A DNA stretch of 64,000 nt. Origin: Fermentimonas sp. (lineage in GTDB: Bacteria > Bacteroidota > Bacteroidia > Bacteroidales > Dysgonomonadaceae). The stretch lies in NCBI GenBank assembly GCA_015478775.1, contig JADMKP010000010.1, positions 174,593 through 238,592 on the forward strand, in the 5' to 3' direction. The notes under the pieces are model-generated. The model was not told where the DNA came from. It did no database searches and saw only the letters and a list, made by a program, of their open reading frames with translations. Position 1 is the first letter of the stretch, and the number at the start of each line of letters is the position of its first letter. The translations under genes and the position numbers were made by a program. Positions 26,366-36,003 of the stretch are shown piece by piece.

Positions 26366-26474
26366 AGCTGTTTAGTTTAACAAATTAGTTATTTGTCACT
26401 ACCAAAATAGTTGTTTAATTCATCTAAAATTGATGTTTATTTCAACCAATAAAGTTGTTTAGTGCAACTAAAAT
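26366..26474 (-). repeat. 22-bp tandem repeat array, five degenerate units
   Basis: Plus-strand units start at 26366, 26387, 26409, 26431 and 26453 (lengths 21, 22, 22, 22, 22). Typical cores are AGTTGTTTA and CTAAAAT. Read on the minus strand, the sense strand of the flanking genes, each unit contains AAACAACT or a close variant. The array ends 39 nt before the CMD-cupin start codon. On the sense strand it resembles the carA/carB1 array at 13067-13158. Two helical turns per unit would put all units on one DNA face. Confidence 0.72.
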
Positions 26475-26502
26475 AGAAGATTTATATTATTATTGTCTTA
26501 TG

Positions 26503-28140
26503 TTAAATACCACGTGATTGCAGTTGTTCTCTTATGTGAGAAGCTTTATCAATCACATCAAACCTTGCTTTTCTAGGATCGGGTTTACCAACAGGCTTTC
26601 CACTTGGTTCGATGTCCAGAATGTCTTCATTATGGGTATTATAGATTGGCCATACAGGTAGGTCCTCACCATTCGGATTGCCAGTCTTAGCGAAATTTGT
26701 CCAATAAGCATTCATAATCTTCGCCAATTCAATTTCCTCTGTTGTAATTTCCTCTGTTGCCCTGCGTGAATTTAGCGTATTGAAAACATAGTTAACTTCA
26801 GATCCGTGTCCTGCACCAAATCTTGCCCGCTCTCTCATTGCTGGAGGAACAAAATCAAAATGATATATATAAACAGGATTATTTTCAGAAATATAAGTTC
26901 TGGCTACTTTCCTTGCAGGTTCTCCCCATACCCAATCGGTGTTGAATATGGTTATAACTTCTTCAAACTCTTTGTTGCTATCTGGATCAAAAGCAGCCTC
27001 AGCTTCATTTTTTAAATCTCCGAACAGATTAAACAGCTCTTCTTTAGAACTACTGTTATTTACAAAACTGCCACCTATCTCTGCACTGCAACTTCCAATC
27101 ATTAGGGGTACGTTTACTTGTCGGCCGGCTATATAAGCACTCTCGGCTGTTTCAACTACAAGCATACCATCAAGTATTGGACCAGCATAAGTTCTAGGAC
27201 CTCCTTCTCCGTTAGTTTCTTGTCCCCCGTCTACAATATCTTCCACCGTCAATGCACGCAATTTGGCTAATGCAACTGCATCTGTTCCTTCAATACCATG
27301 TTTCCGTGCAAAGTTTATTCCAATAGTTTCTGCTGATACAGTATAAAAAGGGTCTGCATTTTCTTTACTGATTGGCCTTCCTGTAAGAACCCCGTCTCTA
27401 CCGCCTCCCGATTCATTTATAGCTTTGTGAAATAGTCCTTTTGCATCAGGTATTGTAAGTAATGAATGAACAGAAACTCCACCGGCCGAAAAGCCAAATA
27501 TAGTTACGTTATCAGGGTCACCTCCAAAAAAAGCAATATTATCTCTAACCCATTCAAGTGCTGCAATCTGATCCATGTAAGCATAACTGCCTTTGGGCTC
27601 TTCGGGATGTTCTGCACTAAGTGCGGGGAAAGCAAAATGGCCTAAACGTCCAAGACGGTAATTAAAAGTCATCAAAATAACTCCTTGATTAGCAATTTGA
27701 CTACCTGAAGTACCAGAACCACTTCCACCAACAAAACCTCCTCCATGTATCCAAACCATTACCGGTAGTTTGGCATCGGGTTTAGCTCCCGAAGGAAGCC
27801 ATAAGTTTAGATAAAGACAATCTTCAGATGATCCCTCTGCAATTGTACCAGCAGGTGCACCCCAACCGGCTTGAGCAGAATTAGGTCCAAATTCACTCGC
27901 ATTTTTAATACCTACCCAGGGCGTTACAGGTTGTGGCGGTCTCCATCTAAATTCACCTACTGGAGGTGCAGCATAGGGTATTCCTTTGAAAATATCAACC
28001 CCTTCTTCGGTAGTGCCTTCAAGGATACCCGACTCAACACGGATTGTTGGTCTCTGATTCTCAGAAACATTATTTCCATCGGCATAAGAGCTGATACTGC
28101 ATCCTATTACAAGAGTAAGAAATAGCACTAATGATTTCAT
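26503..28140 (-). CDS. exported type B carboxylesterase
   Basis: 545 residues of the carboxylesterase/cholinesterase family. A hydrophobic N-terminus with VIGC at 11-14 suggests a lipoprotein. Family marks: EDCLYLNLWLP (106-116), oxyanion-hole HGGGF (132-136), nucleophile Ser218 in FGFSAGG (Phe where Glu is commonest), and catalytic His in GAGHGSEVNYVF near the C-terminus. An acidic residue in SCSAEIGG is the likely third member of the triad. It is the fourth gene of a minus-strand run of secreted hydrolases and starts 21 nt after the NTF2-like gene. It hydrolyses an ester of unknown identity. Confidence 0.92.
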   Translation of the reverse strand: MKSLVLFLTLVIGCSISSYADGNNVSENQRPTIRVESGILEGTTEEGVDIFKGIPYAAPPVGEFRWRPPQPVTPWVGIKNASEFGPNSAQAGWGAPAGTIAEGSSEDCLYLNLWLPSGAKPDAKLPVMVWIHGGGFVGGSGSGTSGSQIANQGVILMTFNYRLGRLGHFAFPALSAEHPEEPKGSYAYMDQIAALEWVRDNIAFFGGDPDNVTIFGFSAGGVSVHSLLTIPDAKGLFHKAINESGGGRDGVLTGRPISKENADPFYTVSAETIGINFARKHGIEGTDAVALAKLRALTVEDIVDGGQETNGEGGPRTYAGPILDGMLVVETAESAYIAGRQVNVPLMIGSCSAEIGGSFVNNSSSKEELFNLFGDLKNEAEAAFDPDSNKEFEEVITIFNTDWVWGEPARKVARTYISENNPVYIYHFDFVPPAMRERARFGAGHGSEVNYVFNTLNSRRATEEITTEEIELAKIMNAYWTNFAKTGNPNGEDLPVWPIYNTHNEDILDIEPSGKPVGKPDPRKARFDVIDKASHIREQLQSRGI

Positions 28141-28161
28141 AATAATTGGGTGTAGTAGTTA

Positions 28162-28629
28162 TTAATTATTCTCGCGCGTCATCACTCTTGTAAACGACAA
28201 AGACCCTAATTTCCAGGTATTACCCTGCTTAATATATACTTCTGTAACAATGAAAGGGTTAGTTACTTCGTTTCCACCAACCTCCGCCAGTAAATCTATC
28301 CTGTTTAAGAGAATAGCCGTATTATCAATTATGTTTACAGATATATTGTGAATATCAGTTTTTTTATACCATATGCCACCACTCTTTATAATATCGAGTT
28401 CCCTTTCGGTGTTCCAACTGCCTCCCATATGCACAAACTCGGCTTTATCATGAAAGAGTTTTGATAATTCATCAACGTTTTTATCTGCCATCCATTGCCA
28501 TTTATCTTTAGAAAGCTCAATTATTTCTTTGTCTTCTTCAGACAGGTTTGTTGTTGTTATTACGTTTTGTGCAAACGAAATGTGAGTACTAAAAATAATT
28601 AGGAGAAATACTATAATAGTTGTTTTCAT
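28162..28629 (-). CDS. exported NTF2-like (DUF4440-type) protein
   Basis: 155 residues with a signal peptide (about 1-20, ending SFAQ). The rest fits a single cone-shaped NTF2-like fold: helix DKWQWMADKNVDELSKLFHD, then KAEFVHMGGSWNTERELDII and strands ending GNTWKLGSLSFTRVM. This family includes small hydrolase, isomerase and ligand-binding proteins, so a function cannot be assigned. It lies between two exported hydrolase genes. Confidence 0.82.
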   Translation of the reverse strand: MKTTIIVFLLIIFSTHISFAQNVITTTNLSEEDKEIIELSKDKWQWMADKNVDELSKLFHDKAEFVHMGGSWNTERELDIIKSGGIWYKKTDIHNISVNIIDNTAILLNRIDLLAEVGGNEVTNPFIVTEVYIKQGNTWKLGSLSFTRVMTRENN

Positions 28630-28702
28630 ATAATTTTTTTATTACTTATTCATTAATTACATTTTTTCCTTTGAATAATATTAGGTTTATGTTGGCTAAT
28701 AA

Positions 28703-29767
28703 TTATAGATGCATCTTATAAAACTCTTCAAGCTTATTTACCGCCATGTTCACATATTCAGGAATGTGATAAGTCTGAATATGAGTAGCATCTGGTATTA
28801 CAAACAATTCTTTCTCAACTGAGTCGGTAGCAAGATTAAAAGCCCTCTCGGTCATATAGTAAGTATCTGCTTTACTTCCGGCAATCATCAATAAGGGTTG
28901 ATTAATTAAATCCATATTAGTTGCAGCGTCAAATGCCATTAAATCAAGCAAGCTGCTCATGGTGTATCTAAAAGTTGAATTAGGATGAGCATGAGTTCTA
29001 TGATAATAGTAATGACCTTCACGATATAAATCAAAAGGCATTGCATCAGCCATCTCATCCGTAGTTTCCGTATCAGAGGCATAAGTAACAGCTCCACTGG
29101 CAACTTCCAAAGCACGAGCATCAGTAGCTTGTTGTAGTCGCTCTTGTATGGTTGACAAGCCTGAGTCCATAAAACCATTACGCCTTACTTCACCAGAATT
29201 AAACATACTAAGCGTTGCTATAACCTTAAAACGCTTGTCGGTCTGTGCAGCCTTTAATGAGTAACCACCACCACCACAAATACCCAACAAACCAAGTTTA
29301 TCAGCATCCACACCTCCAAAATGAGTGATAAAATCGGCCATACCACGTATATCTTCTATTCGATTGGCAGGCTTATCAACATTGCGTGGCTCTCCACCAC
29401 TTGCACCCTGAAACGATGCATCGGCAGCAATGGCAATATACCCTAATTCAGCTAAATGCTGAGCATATAATCCTGCAACTTGTTCTTTTACACCACCATT
29501 GGGATGAGCCACCACTATTGCAGGGTATTTTTGTGAAGGGTTATAACCGGCTGGTGTGTAAACATTAGCTGCAATTTCTATTCCATTCAGTTTATATGTA
29601 ACCGGATGAATATTTACCTTACCATTTACATTTTCTGTAATAGCATCACCATAAACCAATCCAAATGGATTTGAGGGTTTAACTTGACCTGATGCCGCAA
29701 AACTTACTGATACAAACATAGCAGTCAATAAATAATTTATAATCTTATTTCTCATCTTTCTCATCAT
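28703..29767 (-). CDS. exported dienelactone hydrolase-like alpha/beta hydrolase
   Basis: 354 residues with a signal peptide (about 1-28). The alpha/beta-hydrolase core has VVAHPNGG (oxyanion region), then the nucleophile elbow LGICGGGGYS with Cys164 in place of Ser, as in dienelactone hydrolases. Acid and His candidates are in MIAGSKADTYY and IPDATHIQTYH. A start at an internal Met a few residues later is possible (MMRKM). It lies 15 nt after the upstream alpha/beta-hydrolase gene, so the two are probably cotranscribed. Substrate unknown. Confidence 0.88.
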   Translation of the reverse strand: MMRKMRNKIINYLLTAMFVSVSFAASGQVKPSNPFGLVYGDAITENVNGKVNIHPVTYKLNGIEIAANVYTPAGYNPSQKYPAIVVAHPNGGVKEQVAGLYAQHLAELGYIAIAADASFQGASGGEPRNVDKPANRIEDIRGMADFITHFGGVDADKLGLLGICGGGGYSLKAAQTDKRFKVIATLSMFNSGEVRRNGFMDSGLSTIQERLQQATDARALEVASGAVTYASDTETTDEMADAMPFDLYREGHYYYHRTHAHPNSTFRYTMSSLLDLMAFDAATNMDLINQPLLMIAGSKADTYYMTERAFNLATDSVEKELFVIPDATHIQTYHIPEYVNMAVNKLEEFYKMHL

Positions 29768-29782
29768 CTTGAATTATTATTT

Positions 29783-30877
29783 TTATTTGTCCAAACCTTT
29801 ATCTTCTAGCCAATCAGAGAGTAGATCGGCAATTTCTATATTATTTAAATCCGAAAAAGGAAAATGAGTATTACCCTTAATTCCTATTTCAGGCAGATGA
29901 ATAAGAGTTACATCTCCTCCATAATTATTAACTACATCTCTCCACAACCTTGCCATTTCAAGACGAGAGCGCCAACCATCGGCACCCGGATTATCAGATG
30001 GTTCAGAGGGAATGAAATCGCCATAATATATTATAATAGGTATTTTAGTGAGTTTCATAAAGTCTTCCATAGGAATACCATTGGCTGTTAACGGACCCGA
30101 TGAACTTGGTATTGGTTCGGGCACCTCTCCTTCAGGAAACACAAACCCACTTCCCGGTTCATACGAAGCAATAGCCTTCACGTTTTTGTTGCGAATAGCA
30201 GTTAACCATCCAAAACCTCCTGAATGAGAATGCGAAACCAAAACAGCATTTCCTGTTTTATCGAAAAGTTCAGAGATAGCAGAGACAATCACTTCCGTGT
30301 CAAAGCTTCCTAAGTTGGGAGTCATTTGGCGGAAATATTGATTAAGCGTTTCTTCACTTTTATCAAACTGTACGCCTTCAAAAAAATCTGGCCATATACC
30401 TAATCTAAATGTGCCAAACCATTCTTGTTCGTCGGTAACCGGGGTTATAGTCGATTCAACTGTACTGCGTCCGGCACCCGCTCTTCTGGGCTGGTTAATC
30501 AGATACACACCAAATTTTCTCTTTAAGAAAATATTTTGAAAGCCATCGCGCCCATCGGGAGTAGATTCCCATGTTTTAGAGAACTGACCAATGCCATGCC
30601 AGAACACAAGTGGCAGTTGGCGGGCCCCATCAGGAATTTGGTAAACAATATATGCATGGTCGCCATGGTAAGTCTGACCTTCAGGCGTTCTGGTATAAGG
30701 ATTAAATTCTCCCTCCGAAGTTATAACACTACCCCCCACGGTAAAACTGCCTTGTTCTTTTAAAACAATTAATCCATCATTTTCATACCTGTGGTTGTTT
30801 TGTTTACAACCAGTCAACATAATTACAAAGAAAATTAATGTGGCATTTAAGCACTTTCTAGAAAAGTTGGTGATCAT
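29783..30877 (-). CDS. alpha/beta hydrolase lipoprotein
   Basis: 364 residues with a lipobox at Cys24 (LTGC-KQ). Alpha/beta-hydrolase marks are PLVFWHGIGQFSKTWE (oxyanion region) and VLVSHSHSGGFGW, where Ser217 is the likely nucleophile although the usual elbow glycines are Ser. A C-terminal His in KGNTHFPFSDLNN is a candidate for the triad. It is the first gene of the minus-strand run and is divergent from the AraC-type regulator gene, 255 nt away. Confidence 0.86.
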   Translation of the reverse strand: MITNFSRKCLNATLIFFVIMLTGCKQNNHRYENDGLIVLKEQGSFTVGGSVITSEGEFNPYTRTPEGQTYHGDHAYIVYQIPDGARQLPLVFWHGIGQFSKTWESTPDGRDGFQNIFLKRKFGVYLINQPRRAGAGRSTVESTITPVTDEQEWFGTFRLGIWPDFFEGVQFDKSEETLNQYFRQMTPNLGSFDTEVIVSAISELFDKTGNAVLVSHSHSGGFGWLTAIRNKNVKAIASYEPGSGFVFPEGEVPEPIPSSSGPLTANGIPMEDFMKLTKIPIIIYYGDFIPSEPSDNPGADGWRSRLEMARLWRDVVNNYGGDVTLIHLPEIGIKGNTHFPFSDLNNIEIADLLSDWLEDKGLDK

Positions 30878-31075
30878 TTTATTAGTTATTTAAAATTAGT
30901 ATACATAATTCTATAAATATAGTTATTTCTTTAAAGGAATCTTCTTTTATCAATTATACAATTGATCTTTATAATTTAAGTCTTTTACACAAATACAAAT
31001 CTAGAGCATTAAAATCAATACTTCATTATACTAATTACCTATTACTTACCAAAATCACTTTTGGATTAAAACAAC

Positions 31076-31107
31076 TTGTATCAGAACAATTTAAATTACT
31101 AAATTTG
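31076..31107 (+). promoter_or_regulatory. promoter of the AraC-type regulator gene
   Basis: TAAATTTG (31100-31107) is a perfect TAnnTTTG -7 box; TTG at 31076-31078, 21 nt upstream, serves as a -33 element. The start codon follows 25 nt later. Confidence 0.6.
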
Positions 31108-31132
31108 TGATTACAATAAAGCAAAGTAGAAT

Positions 31133-32026
31133 ATGGATTCAATAGTAAATTTTAACAGTATAAAAGAGTATAACGAGTTCAATAATAATGAAACTCTACA
31201 TCCATTAGTTGGGGTAGTTCACCTAGATAAAGCAGAACCCAGGCAGCTCCGACGATTGCGATATTCATTCTACACAGTTTTTTTTAAGAAAATTAATTGT
31301 GGTGATCTTCGATATGGGTTAAGCAATTATGATTACGAAGAGGGAACATTAATATTTCTCGCACCCGGACAAGTTATCGGGCAGTATGGTGAGGATTATT
31401 ATCAACCTCAGGGTATTGCTTTGGTATTTCATCCCGACCTTATTGCTGGAACTACATTAGGAGGAAAAATGCACGATTATCACTTTTTCTCTTACGCAGT
31501 TAATGAAGCCTTGCATTTATCAGAGCATGAAAGAAAAGTAATTCTAGATTGTTTCTCAAAAATAGAATATGAATTGCATCATGCAATAGACAAGCACAGT
31601 AAACAATTGATAATATCTAATATAGAGCTGTTCTTAAATTATTGCACCCGTTTTTACGATCGTCAATTCATAACCAGAGACAACAGCAACAAAGGAATTT
31701 TAGAAAGATTCGAGAGTCTGCTAGATAGATATTTTATTTCAGAGAATCCAATAAAATATGGCTTACCCTCAGTATCATGGTTTGCCGAAGAATTAAATTT
31801 ATCTGCTAACTATTTTGGTGATTTAATAAAAAAAGAAACTAGCGTATCTGCGCAAGAATATATTCAAACCAAGATAGTTGATATAGCAAAGAAAAGACTA
31901 TTTGATGTCGATAAATCTATAAGTGAAATAGCCTATAGTTTGGGATTTAAATACCCACAGCATTTTACCAGAGTATTTAAACAAAGAACGGGAGTTACGC
32001 CAAATGAGTTCAGAACCGTAAATTAG
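31133..32026 (+). CDS. AraC-family transcriptional regulator
   Basis: 297 residues. The N-terminal part (to about 170) is a cupin-like sensor domain (GTLIFLAPGQVIGQYGEDYY). The C-terminal part is the double HTH of AraC proteins: SWFAEELNLSANYFGDLIKKE for the first and ISEIAYSLGFKYPQHFTRVF with KQRTGVTPNEFR for the second. It is divergent from the five-gene run of exported hydrolases and is its likely regulator, an inference from position only. The effector is unknown. Confidence 0.92.
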   Translation: MDSIVNFNSIKEYNEFNNNETLHPLVGVVHLDKAEPRQLRRLRYSFYTVFFKKINCGDLRYGLSNYDYEEGTLIFLAPGQVIGQYGEDYYQPQGIALVFHPDLIAGTTLGGKMHDYHFFSYAVNEALHLSEHERKVILDCFSKIEYELHHAIDKHSKQLIISNIELFLNYCTRFYDRQFITRDNSNKGILERFESLLDRYFISENPIKYGLPSVSWFAEELNLSANYFGDLIKKETSVSAQEYIQTKIVDIAKKRLFDVDKSISEIAYSLGFKYPQHFTRVFKQRTGVTPNEFRTVN

Positions 32027-32100
32027 CGAAGAATTAATATTGAAAATCATAGAAAAAGAAAAACGCATCTAAAGGAACGAGTTGTTTTTCCAATAATCGC

Positions 32101-32108
32101 TATATTTG
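32101..32108 (+). promoter_or_regulatory. -7 promoter box for dacB
   Basis: TATATTTG matches TAnnTTTG and lies 28 nt before the ATG; TTG at 32082-32084 is a weak -33 candidate. Confidence 0.45.
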
Positions 32109-32136
32109 CCCTTCACACTGTTTAATACTTCAACAT

Positions 32137-33576
32137 ATGCTTAAAACACTCCAAACAATAGCGCTTCTTTTAATTGCTAATGTGGTTGCATTCTCACAAC
32201 CATCGGTACAGCAAATAATAAATAACCCCGCACTTAAACATGCTTCTGTTGGAATATCTGTAGTTGATTTATCAACAGGGCAAAATGTAGTTTCGCATGA
32301 TGCTGAGAAATCGCTTACCCCTGCATCGGTATTAAAACTTTTTACTACCGCTACGGCTATTGAGGCGTTGGGCGATAACTTTAGATACAGAACAGATGTG
32401 GCTTTAGATGCTAATGACCCCACGCGTATACTTATTATTGGGTCGGGCGACCCAACTCTGGGCAGCGAGGTGTTTAAGGAAAGCAAGGATAGATTCTTTA
32501 ATGACAGCAGGCAGTTACTGGAAAAGTCGCTTGCGAAAGATAAAGAATACTCAATTTATGTAGTAGATAATTTGTTTGGATATGATGGTGTATCGCCAGA
32601 ATGGACATGGATTGATATGGGCAATTATTATGCTCCGGGTGCTTATGGAATATCTGTTTTTGATAATACTTATAAGTTGTTTTTTAATACTGTAAATAAA
32701 AATGATGGTGCCCAAATATTAAGAACCGACCCTGAAATTAAGGGACTGACGTTTAGGAATGAATTGAAGCTAAATAATAGTGGCAGGGATAATGGCTATA
32801 TCTATGGTGCACCATTTTCGTATGACAGATCGGTTAGAGGAGACATACCTGGGGGCAGATCGTCATTTAGCATTAAAGGAGATATTCCCGACCCCGGTTT
32901 ACTTCTGGGCGAGACGCTAGCAGACAACTTAAGGAGGAATGGTTTTAAAATTAGCGATGTAAAGACTTCTCGCGAGGATTACATATCGGGTGTATTAGCA
33001 ACAGGTAAAACCTCTTCGTATAGAGTGGGGCAGGTGTTATTTACTCAAGTATCGAGGCCATTAAAAGAGATAATTAGAGAGATAAATGTTGAGAGTAACA
33101 ACCACTACGCAGAGCACCTTATTAGAACTGTGGGAAGGCAATATAAGACCGATATATATGATAATGCACTTATGGCAGGGGTTGACTATGTGACGGATTA
33201 TTGGAAAAGAAAGGGTATTGATATAACATCGCTTACAATGTATGATGGTAGCGGTTTGGCACCTCAGAATGCCGTTAGTCCAAGGTTACTTACCGATATG
33301 CTTAGCTATATGTACAATAAAAGCAGCTATTCAGCTGCCTTTATTGATTCCTTACCCAAAGCGGGACAAGATGGTACTCTTAGAAATTTTATGACCAATA
33401 CTAAGTATAACAGTAAAATTATAGCCAAAAGTGGTAGTATTGGTGGAGTGCAATGTCATGCCGGTTATCTGATAGATGGGGATAAGAAATATGCCTTTTC
33501 AATTATGATAAACAAGTATAACGGCACTCGAGCTCAGGTTAGAGGCGCAATTGAGCAGTTTCTACTGAGCTTGTAA
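32137..33576 (+). CDS. dacB: D-alanyl-D-alanine carboxypeptidase/endopeptidase (PBP4, S13 family)
   Basis: Trims and cuts peptidoglycan cross-links in the periplasm. 479 residues with a signal peptide (about 1-20). The three penicillin-binding motifs are present: SxxK as SVLK (Ser64-Lys67), SxN as SNN at about 320, and KSG at about 431 (IAKSGSIGG). The large insertion between SxxK and SxN typical of class C low-mass PBPs is present. It stands alone with its own -7 box and is convergent with the FKBP gene. Confidence 0.93.
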   Translation: MLKTLQTIALLLIANVVAFSQPSVQQIINNPALKHASVGISVVDLSTGQNVVSHDAEKSLTPASVLKLFTTATAIEALGDNFRYRTDVALDANDPTRILIIGSGDPTLGSEVFKESKDRFFNDSRQLLEKSLAKDKEYSIYVVDNLFGYDGVSPEWTWIDMGNYYAPGAYGISVFDNTYKLFFNTVNKNDGAQILRTDPEIKGLTFRNELKLNNSGRDNGYIYGAPFSYDRSVRGDIPGGRSSFSIKGDIPDPGLLLGETLADNLRRNGFKISDVKTSREDYISGVLATGKTSSYRVGQVLFTQVSRPLKEIIREINVESNNHYAEHLIRTVGRQYKTDIYDNALMAGVDYVTDYWKRKGIDITSLTMYDGSGLAPQNAVSPRLLTDMLSYMYNKSSYSAAFIDSLPKAGQDGTLRNFMTNTKYNSKIIAKSGSIGGVQCHAGYLIDGDKKYAFSIMINKYNGTRAQVRGAIEQFLLSL

Positions 33577-33672
33577 ACTGTTTCTATTAAGCTAAAAACA
33601 AATTCAACAGTGCTTGAAAATTCTATTGTTTAATTTATTAAATGAAATTGAGCATTTGAATTTAAACTACAA

Positions 33673-34215
33673 CTACTCTATTATTTTTTCAAGTTCTATT
33701 TCGAATACCAAAGTGGTGTATCCTTTAATTGGGCCGTCGCCCAAGGCTCCAAAGCCTAACTTCCAGGGTATCCATATCTCCCATCTATCACCTTCTTTCA
33801 TATATTGTAGAGCAGTTCTAAAACCTTCAATATTATTGTTTACGTAAAACGTGCGTGCTCTATCTCTATTGGCCTTATCAAAATCGATTTTATTTGTAAT
33901 GAAGTTTCCTTTCTCGTCTGTAAACGTGTCGGGTTTTGTCCATATATTTTTATACCAGCCGAAATGAAGAGCCTTTACCTGCTCGTTGAAAGCTGGAGAT
34001 CTATCTCCCGTACCGGTTTTAAGAACCTTATACATTATAAAGCCGTTTCCTGCTAGTGAGTTTAACTTTTTATATTCAGGATCATCGACAATAATATTAA
34101 ATTGAGTTTCATTTTCAATCTTCCAGCGGTCGTCAACAGTTTCTGTCTTATCATCGCAAGCAGAAACAAGGAGGATTGATAATAGCGAAATAACAAATAG
34201 TAGTTGTTTTTTCAT
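33673..34215 (-). CDS. FKBP-type peptidyl-prolyl isomerase lipoprotein
   Basis: 180 residues with a lipobox at about Cys20 (LLVSAC-DDK). The C-terminal half has FKBP features: GFRTALQYMKEGDRWEIWIP, then LGFGALG and GYTTLVFEIELEKI. The flap region is shorter and less conserved than in typical FkpA/SlyD, so catalytic activity is likely but not certain. It follows glyS by 10 nt on the same strand. Confidence 0.85.
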   Translation of the reverse strand: MKKQLLFVISLLSILLVSACDDKTETVDDRWKIENETQFNIIVDDPEYKKLNSLAGNGFIMYKVLKTGTGDRSPAFNEQVKALHFGWYKNIWTKPDTFTDEKGNFITNKIDFDKANRDRARTFYVNNNIEGFRTALQYMKEGDRWEIWIPWKLGFGALGDGPIKGYTTLVFEIELEKIIE

Positions 34216-34225
34216 TTTTGTGGTT

Positions 34226-35773
34226 TTATTTTGATAGTTTTTTCAATAAGCTTTTCATCTCTGTCTTCTCTGTAATTATTTGTTGCAGATCGCTTATAGC
34301 TACTCTTTCTTGTTCCATGGTGTCTCGATGTCTAATTGTAACCATTTTATCTTCTAGTGTCTGGTGATCTATAGTTGCGCAGAATGGAGTTCCAATTGCG
34401 TCGTGACGACGATAACGTTTGCCTATACTATCTTTTTCGTCGTACTGACATGCAAAGTTGAATTTGAGATCATCCATAATCTCACGAGCCTTCTCTGAGA
34501 GGCCGTCTTTCTTAACAAGAGGAAGTATGGCAAGTTTTACCGGTGCAAGTGCAGGTGGCAATTTTAGCAATACACGCTTTTCGCCATTATCGAGCTCCTC
34601 TTCGCAATACGAACCGGCCAGGATTGATAAGAACATACGGTCTACACCAATTGAGGTTTCAACAACATAAGGTGTGTAAGATTTATTTAGTTCGGGATCA
34701 AAATATTGTAATTTCTTGCCTGAGAACTTTTCGTGCTGACTTAAGTCGAAGTCTGTTCTGGAGTGAATCCCTTCAACTTCTTTAAATCCAAATGGCATCT
34801 CATACTCGATGTCGGTGGCTGCATTTGCGTAATGTGCAAGCTTATCGTGATCGTGGAATCGGTATTTATCAGCACCGAATCCTAATGTCTGGTGCCATTG
34901 CATTCTTAGCTTTTTCCAGTGCTCAAACCATTTAAGCTCTTCACCCGGTGGCACAAAGAATTGCATCTCCATTTGCTCAAACTCTCTCATACGGAAAATA
35001 AACTGACGTGCAACTATCTCGTTACGGAATGCTTTTCCTATCTGTGCAATTCCAAAAGGAATCTTCATCCTCCCGGTTTTTTGAACGTTGAGGAAATTCA
35101 CAAAGATACCTTGAGCCGATTCGGGACGCAGGTAGACCTTCATTGCACCTTCAGAAGTGGCACCCATCTCGGTAGAGAACATTAGGTTAAACTGACGCAC
35201 TTCGGTCCAGTTTCTTGTTCCGCTCACCGGACACGCAATTTCACAATCCACAATAACCTGTCTTAAATCATCCAGATTATTATCATTTAAAGCTTTTGCA
35301 AAACGAGCATGTATCTCGTCGCGGTTACTCTGATACTCCACCACACGAGGATTAGTATCGCGATACATCTTTTCATCAAAAGTCTCGCCAAACCTTTTTG
35401 CGGCTTTCTGCACTTCTTTATCAATCTTGTCGTCTAGCTTTGCAAGGTGATCTTCTATAAGTACATCTGCGCGATATCTCTTTTTACTGTCTTTATTATC
35501 AATAAGTGGGTCATTAAAAGCATCCACATGACCCGATGCCTTCCAAATGGTGGGGTGCATAAATATTGCAGAATCAATGCCCACAATATTTTCATGTAGT
35601 AACACCATGCTGTCCCACCAATATTTTTTTAAGTTATTCTTGAGCTCAACTCCCATTTGTCCGTAGTCATATACGGCGCTTAATCCGTCGTATATTTCAC
35701 TAGACTGGAATACAAACCCATATTCTTTACTATGTGATATTAATTTCTTGAATACTTCTTCTTGTTGTGCCAT
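34226..35773 (-). CDS. glyS: glycyl-tRNA synthetase (dimeric class II type)
   Basis: Charges tRNA-Gly. 515 residues of the eukaryote-like homodimeric class. Motif 2 is around FRNEIVARQFIFRMREFEQMEM, motif 3 around ETSIGVDRMFLSIL, and the C-terminal anticodon-binding domain holds KLAILPLVKKDGLSEKA and RYRRHDAIGTPFCATID. N-terminal HSKEYGFVFQSSEIYDG is typical. It is the first gene of a two-gene unit with the FKBP lipoprotein. Confidence 0.96.
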   Translation of the reverse strand: MAQQEEVFKKLISHSKEYGFVFQSSEIYDGLSAVYDYGQMGVELKNNLKKYWWDSMVLLHENIVGIDSAIFMHPTIWKASGHVDAFNDPLIDNKDSKKRYRADVLIEDHLAKLDDKIDKEVQKAAKRFGETFDEKMYRDTNPRVVEYQSNRDEIHARFAKALNDNNLDDLRQVIVDCEIACPVSGTRNWTEVRQFNLMFSTEMGATSEGAMKVYLRPESAQGIFVNFLNVQKTGRMKIPFGIAQIGKAFRNEIVARQFIFRMREFEQMEMQFFVPPGEELKWFEHWKKLRMQWHQTLGFGADKYRFHDHDKLAHYANAATDIEYEMPFGFKEVEGIHSRTDFDLSQHEKFSGKKLQYFDPELNKSYTPYVVETSIGVDRMFLSILAGSYCEEELDNGEKRVLLKLPPALAPVKLAILPLVKKDGLSEKAREIMDDLKFNFACQYDEKDSIGKRYRRHDAIGTPFCATIDHQTLEDKMVTIRHRDTMEQERVAISDLQQIITEKTEMKSLLKKLSK

Positions 35774-35945
35774 AGCCTAATCTTACATGTCACGAGTGAA
35801 CACGCATATAATAAATTGTTAATAAAATATCGTTATATATTTTCAATGTACAAAGTAAACGGTTTTTTTTGATATTTTGACAATCATTCTTCTTAAAGAT
35901 AGATAATTGATGCTGTTAGGGGTGTTACCTTAGCGGAAAATTTGG

Positions 35946-35953
35946 TACTTTTG
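35946..35953 (+). promoter_or_regulatory. -7 promoter box for the flippase gene
   Basis: TACTTTTG matches TAnnTTTG and lies 50 nt before the ATG. No clear -33 element is seen. Confidence 0.45.
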
Positions 35954-36003
35954 TATTCACTTTTGATAATCAATTTTCTATATATCAAAAATTCAGATAT
36001 TAT

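Noticed and set aside
33577-33672. Another copy of the AAACAAC repeat family between dacB and the FKBP gene
   Set aside because: Only scattered AAACAA/CAACAG words are present, without a constant period.
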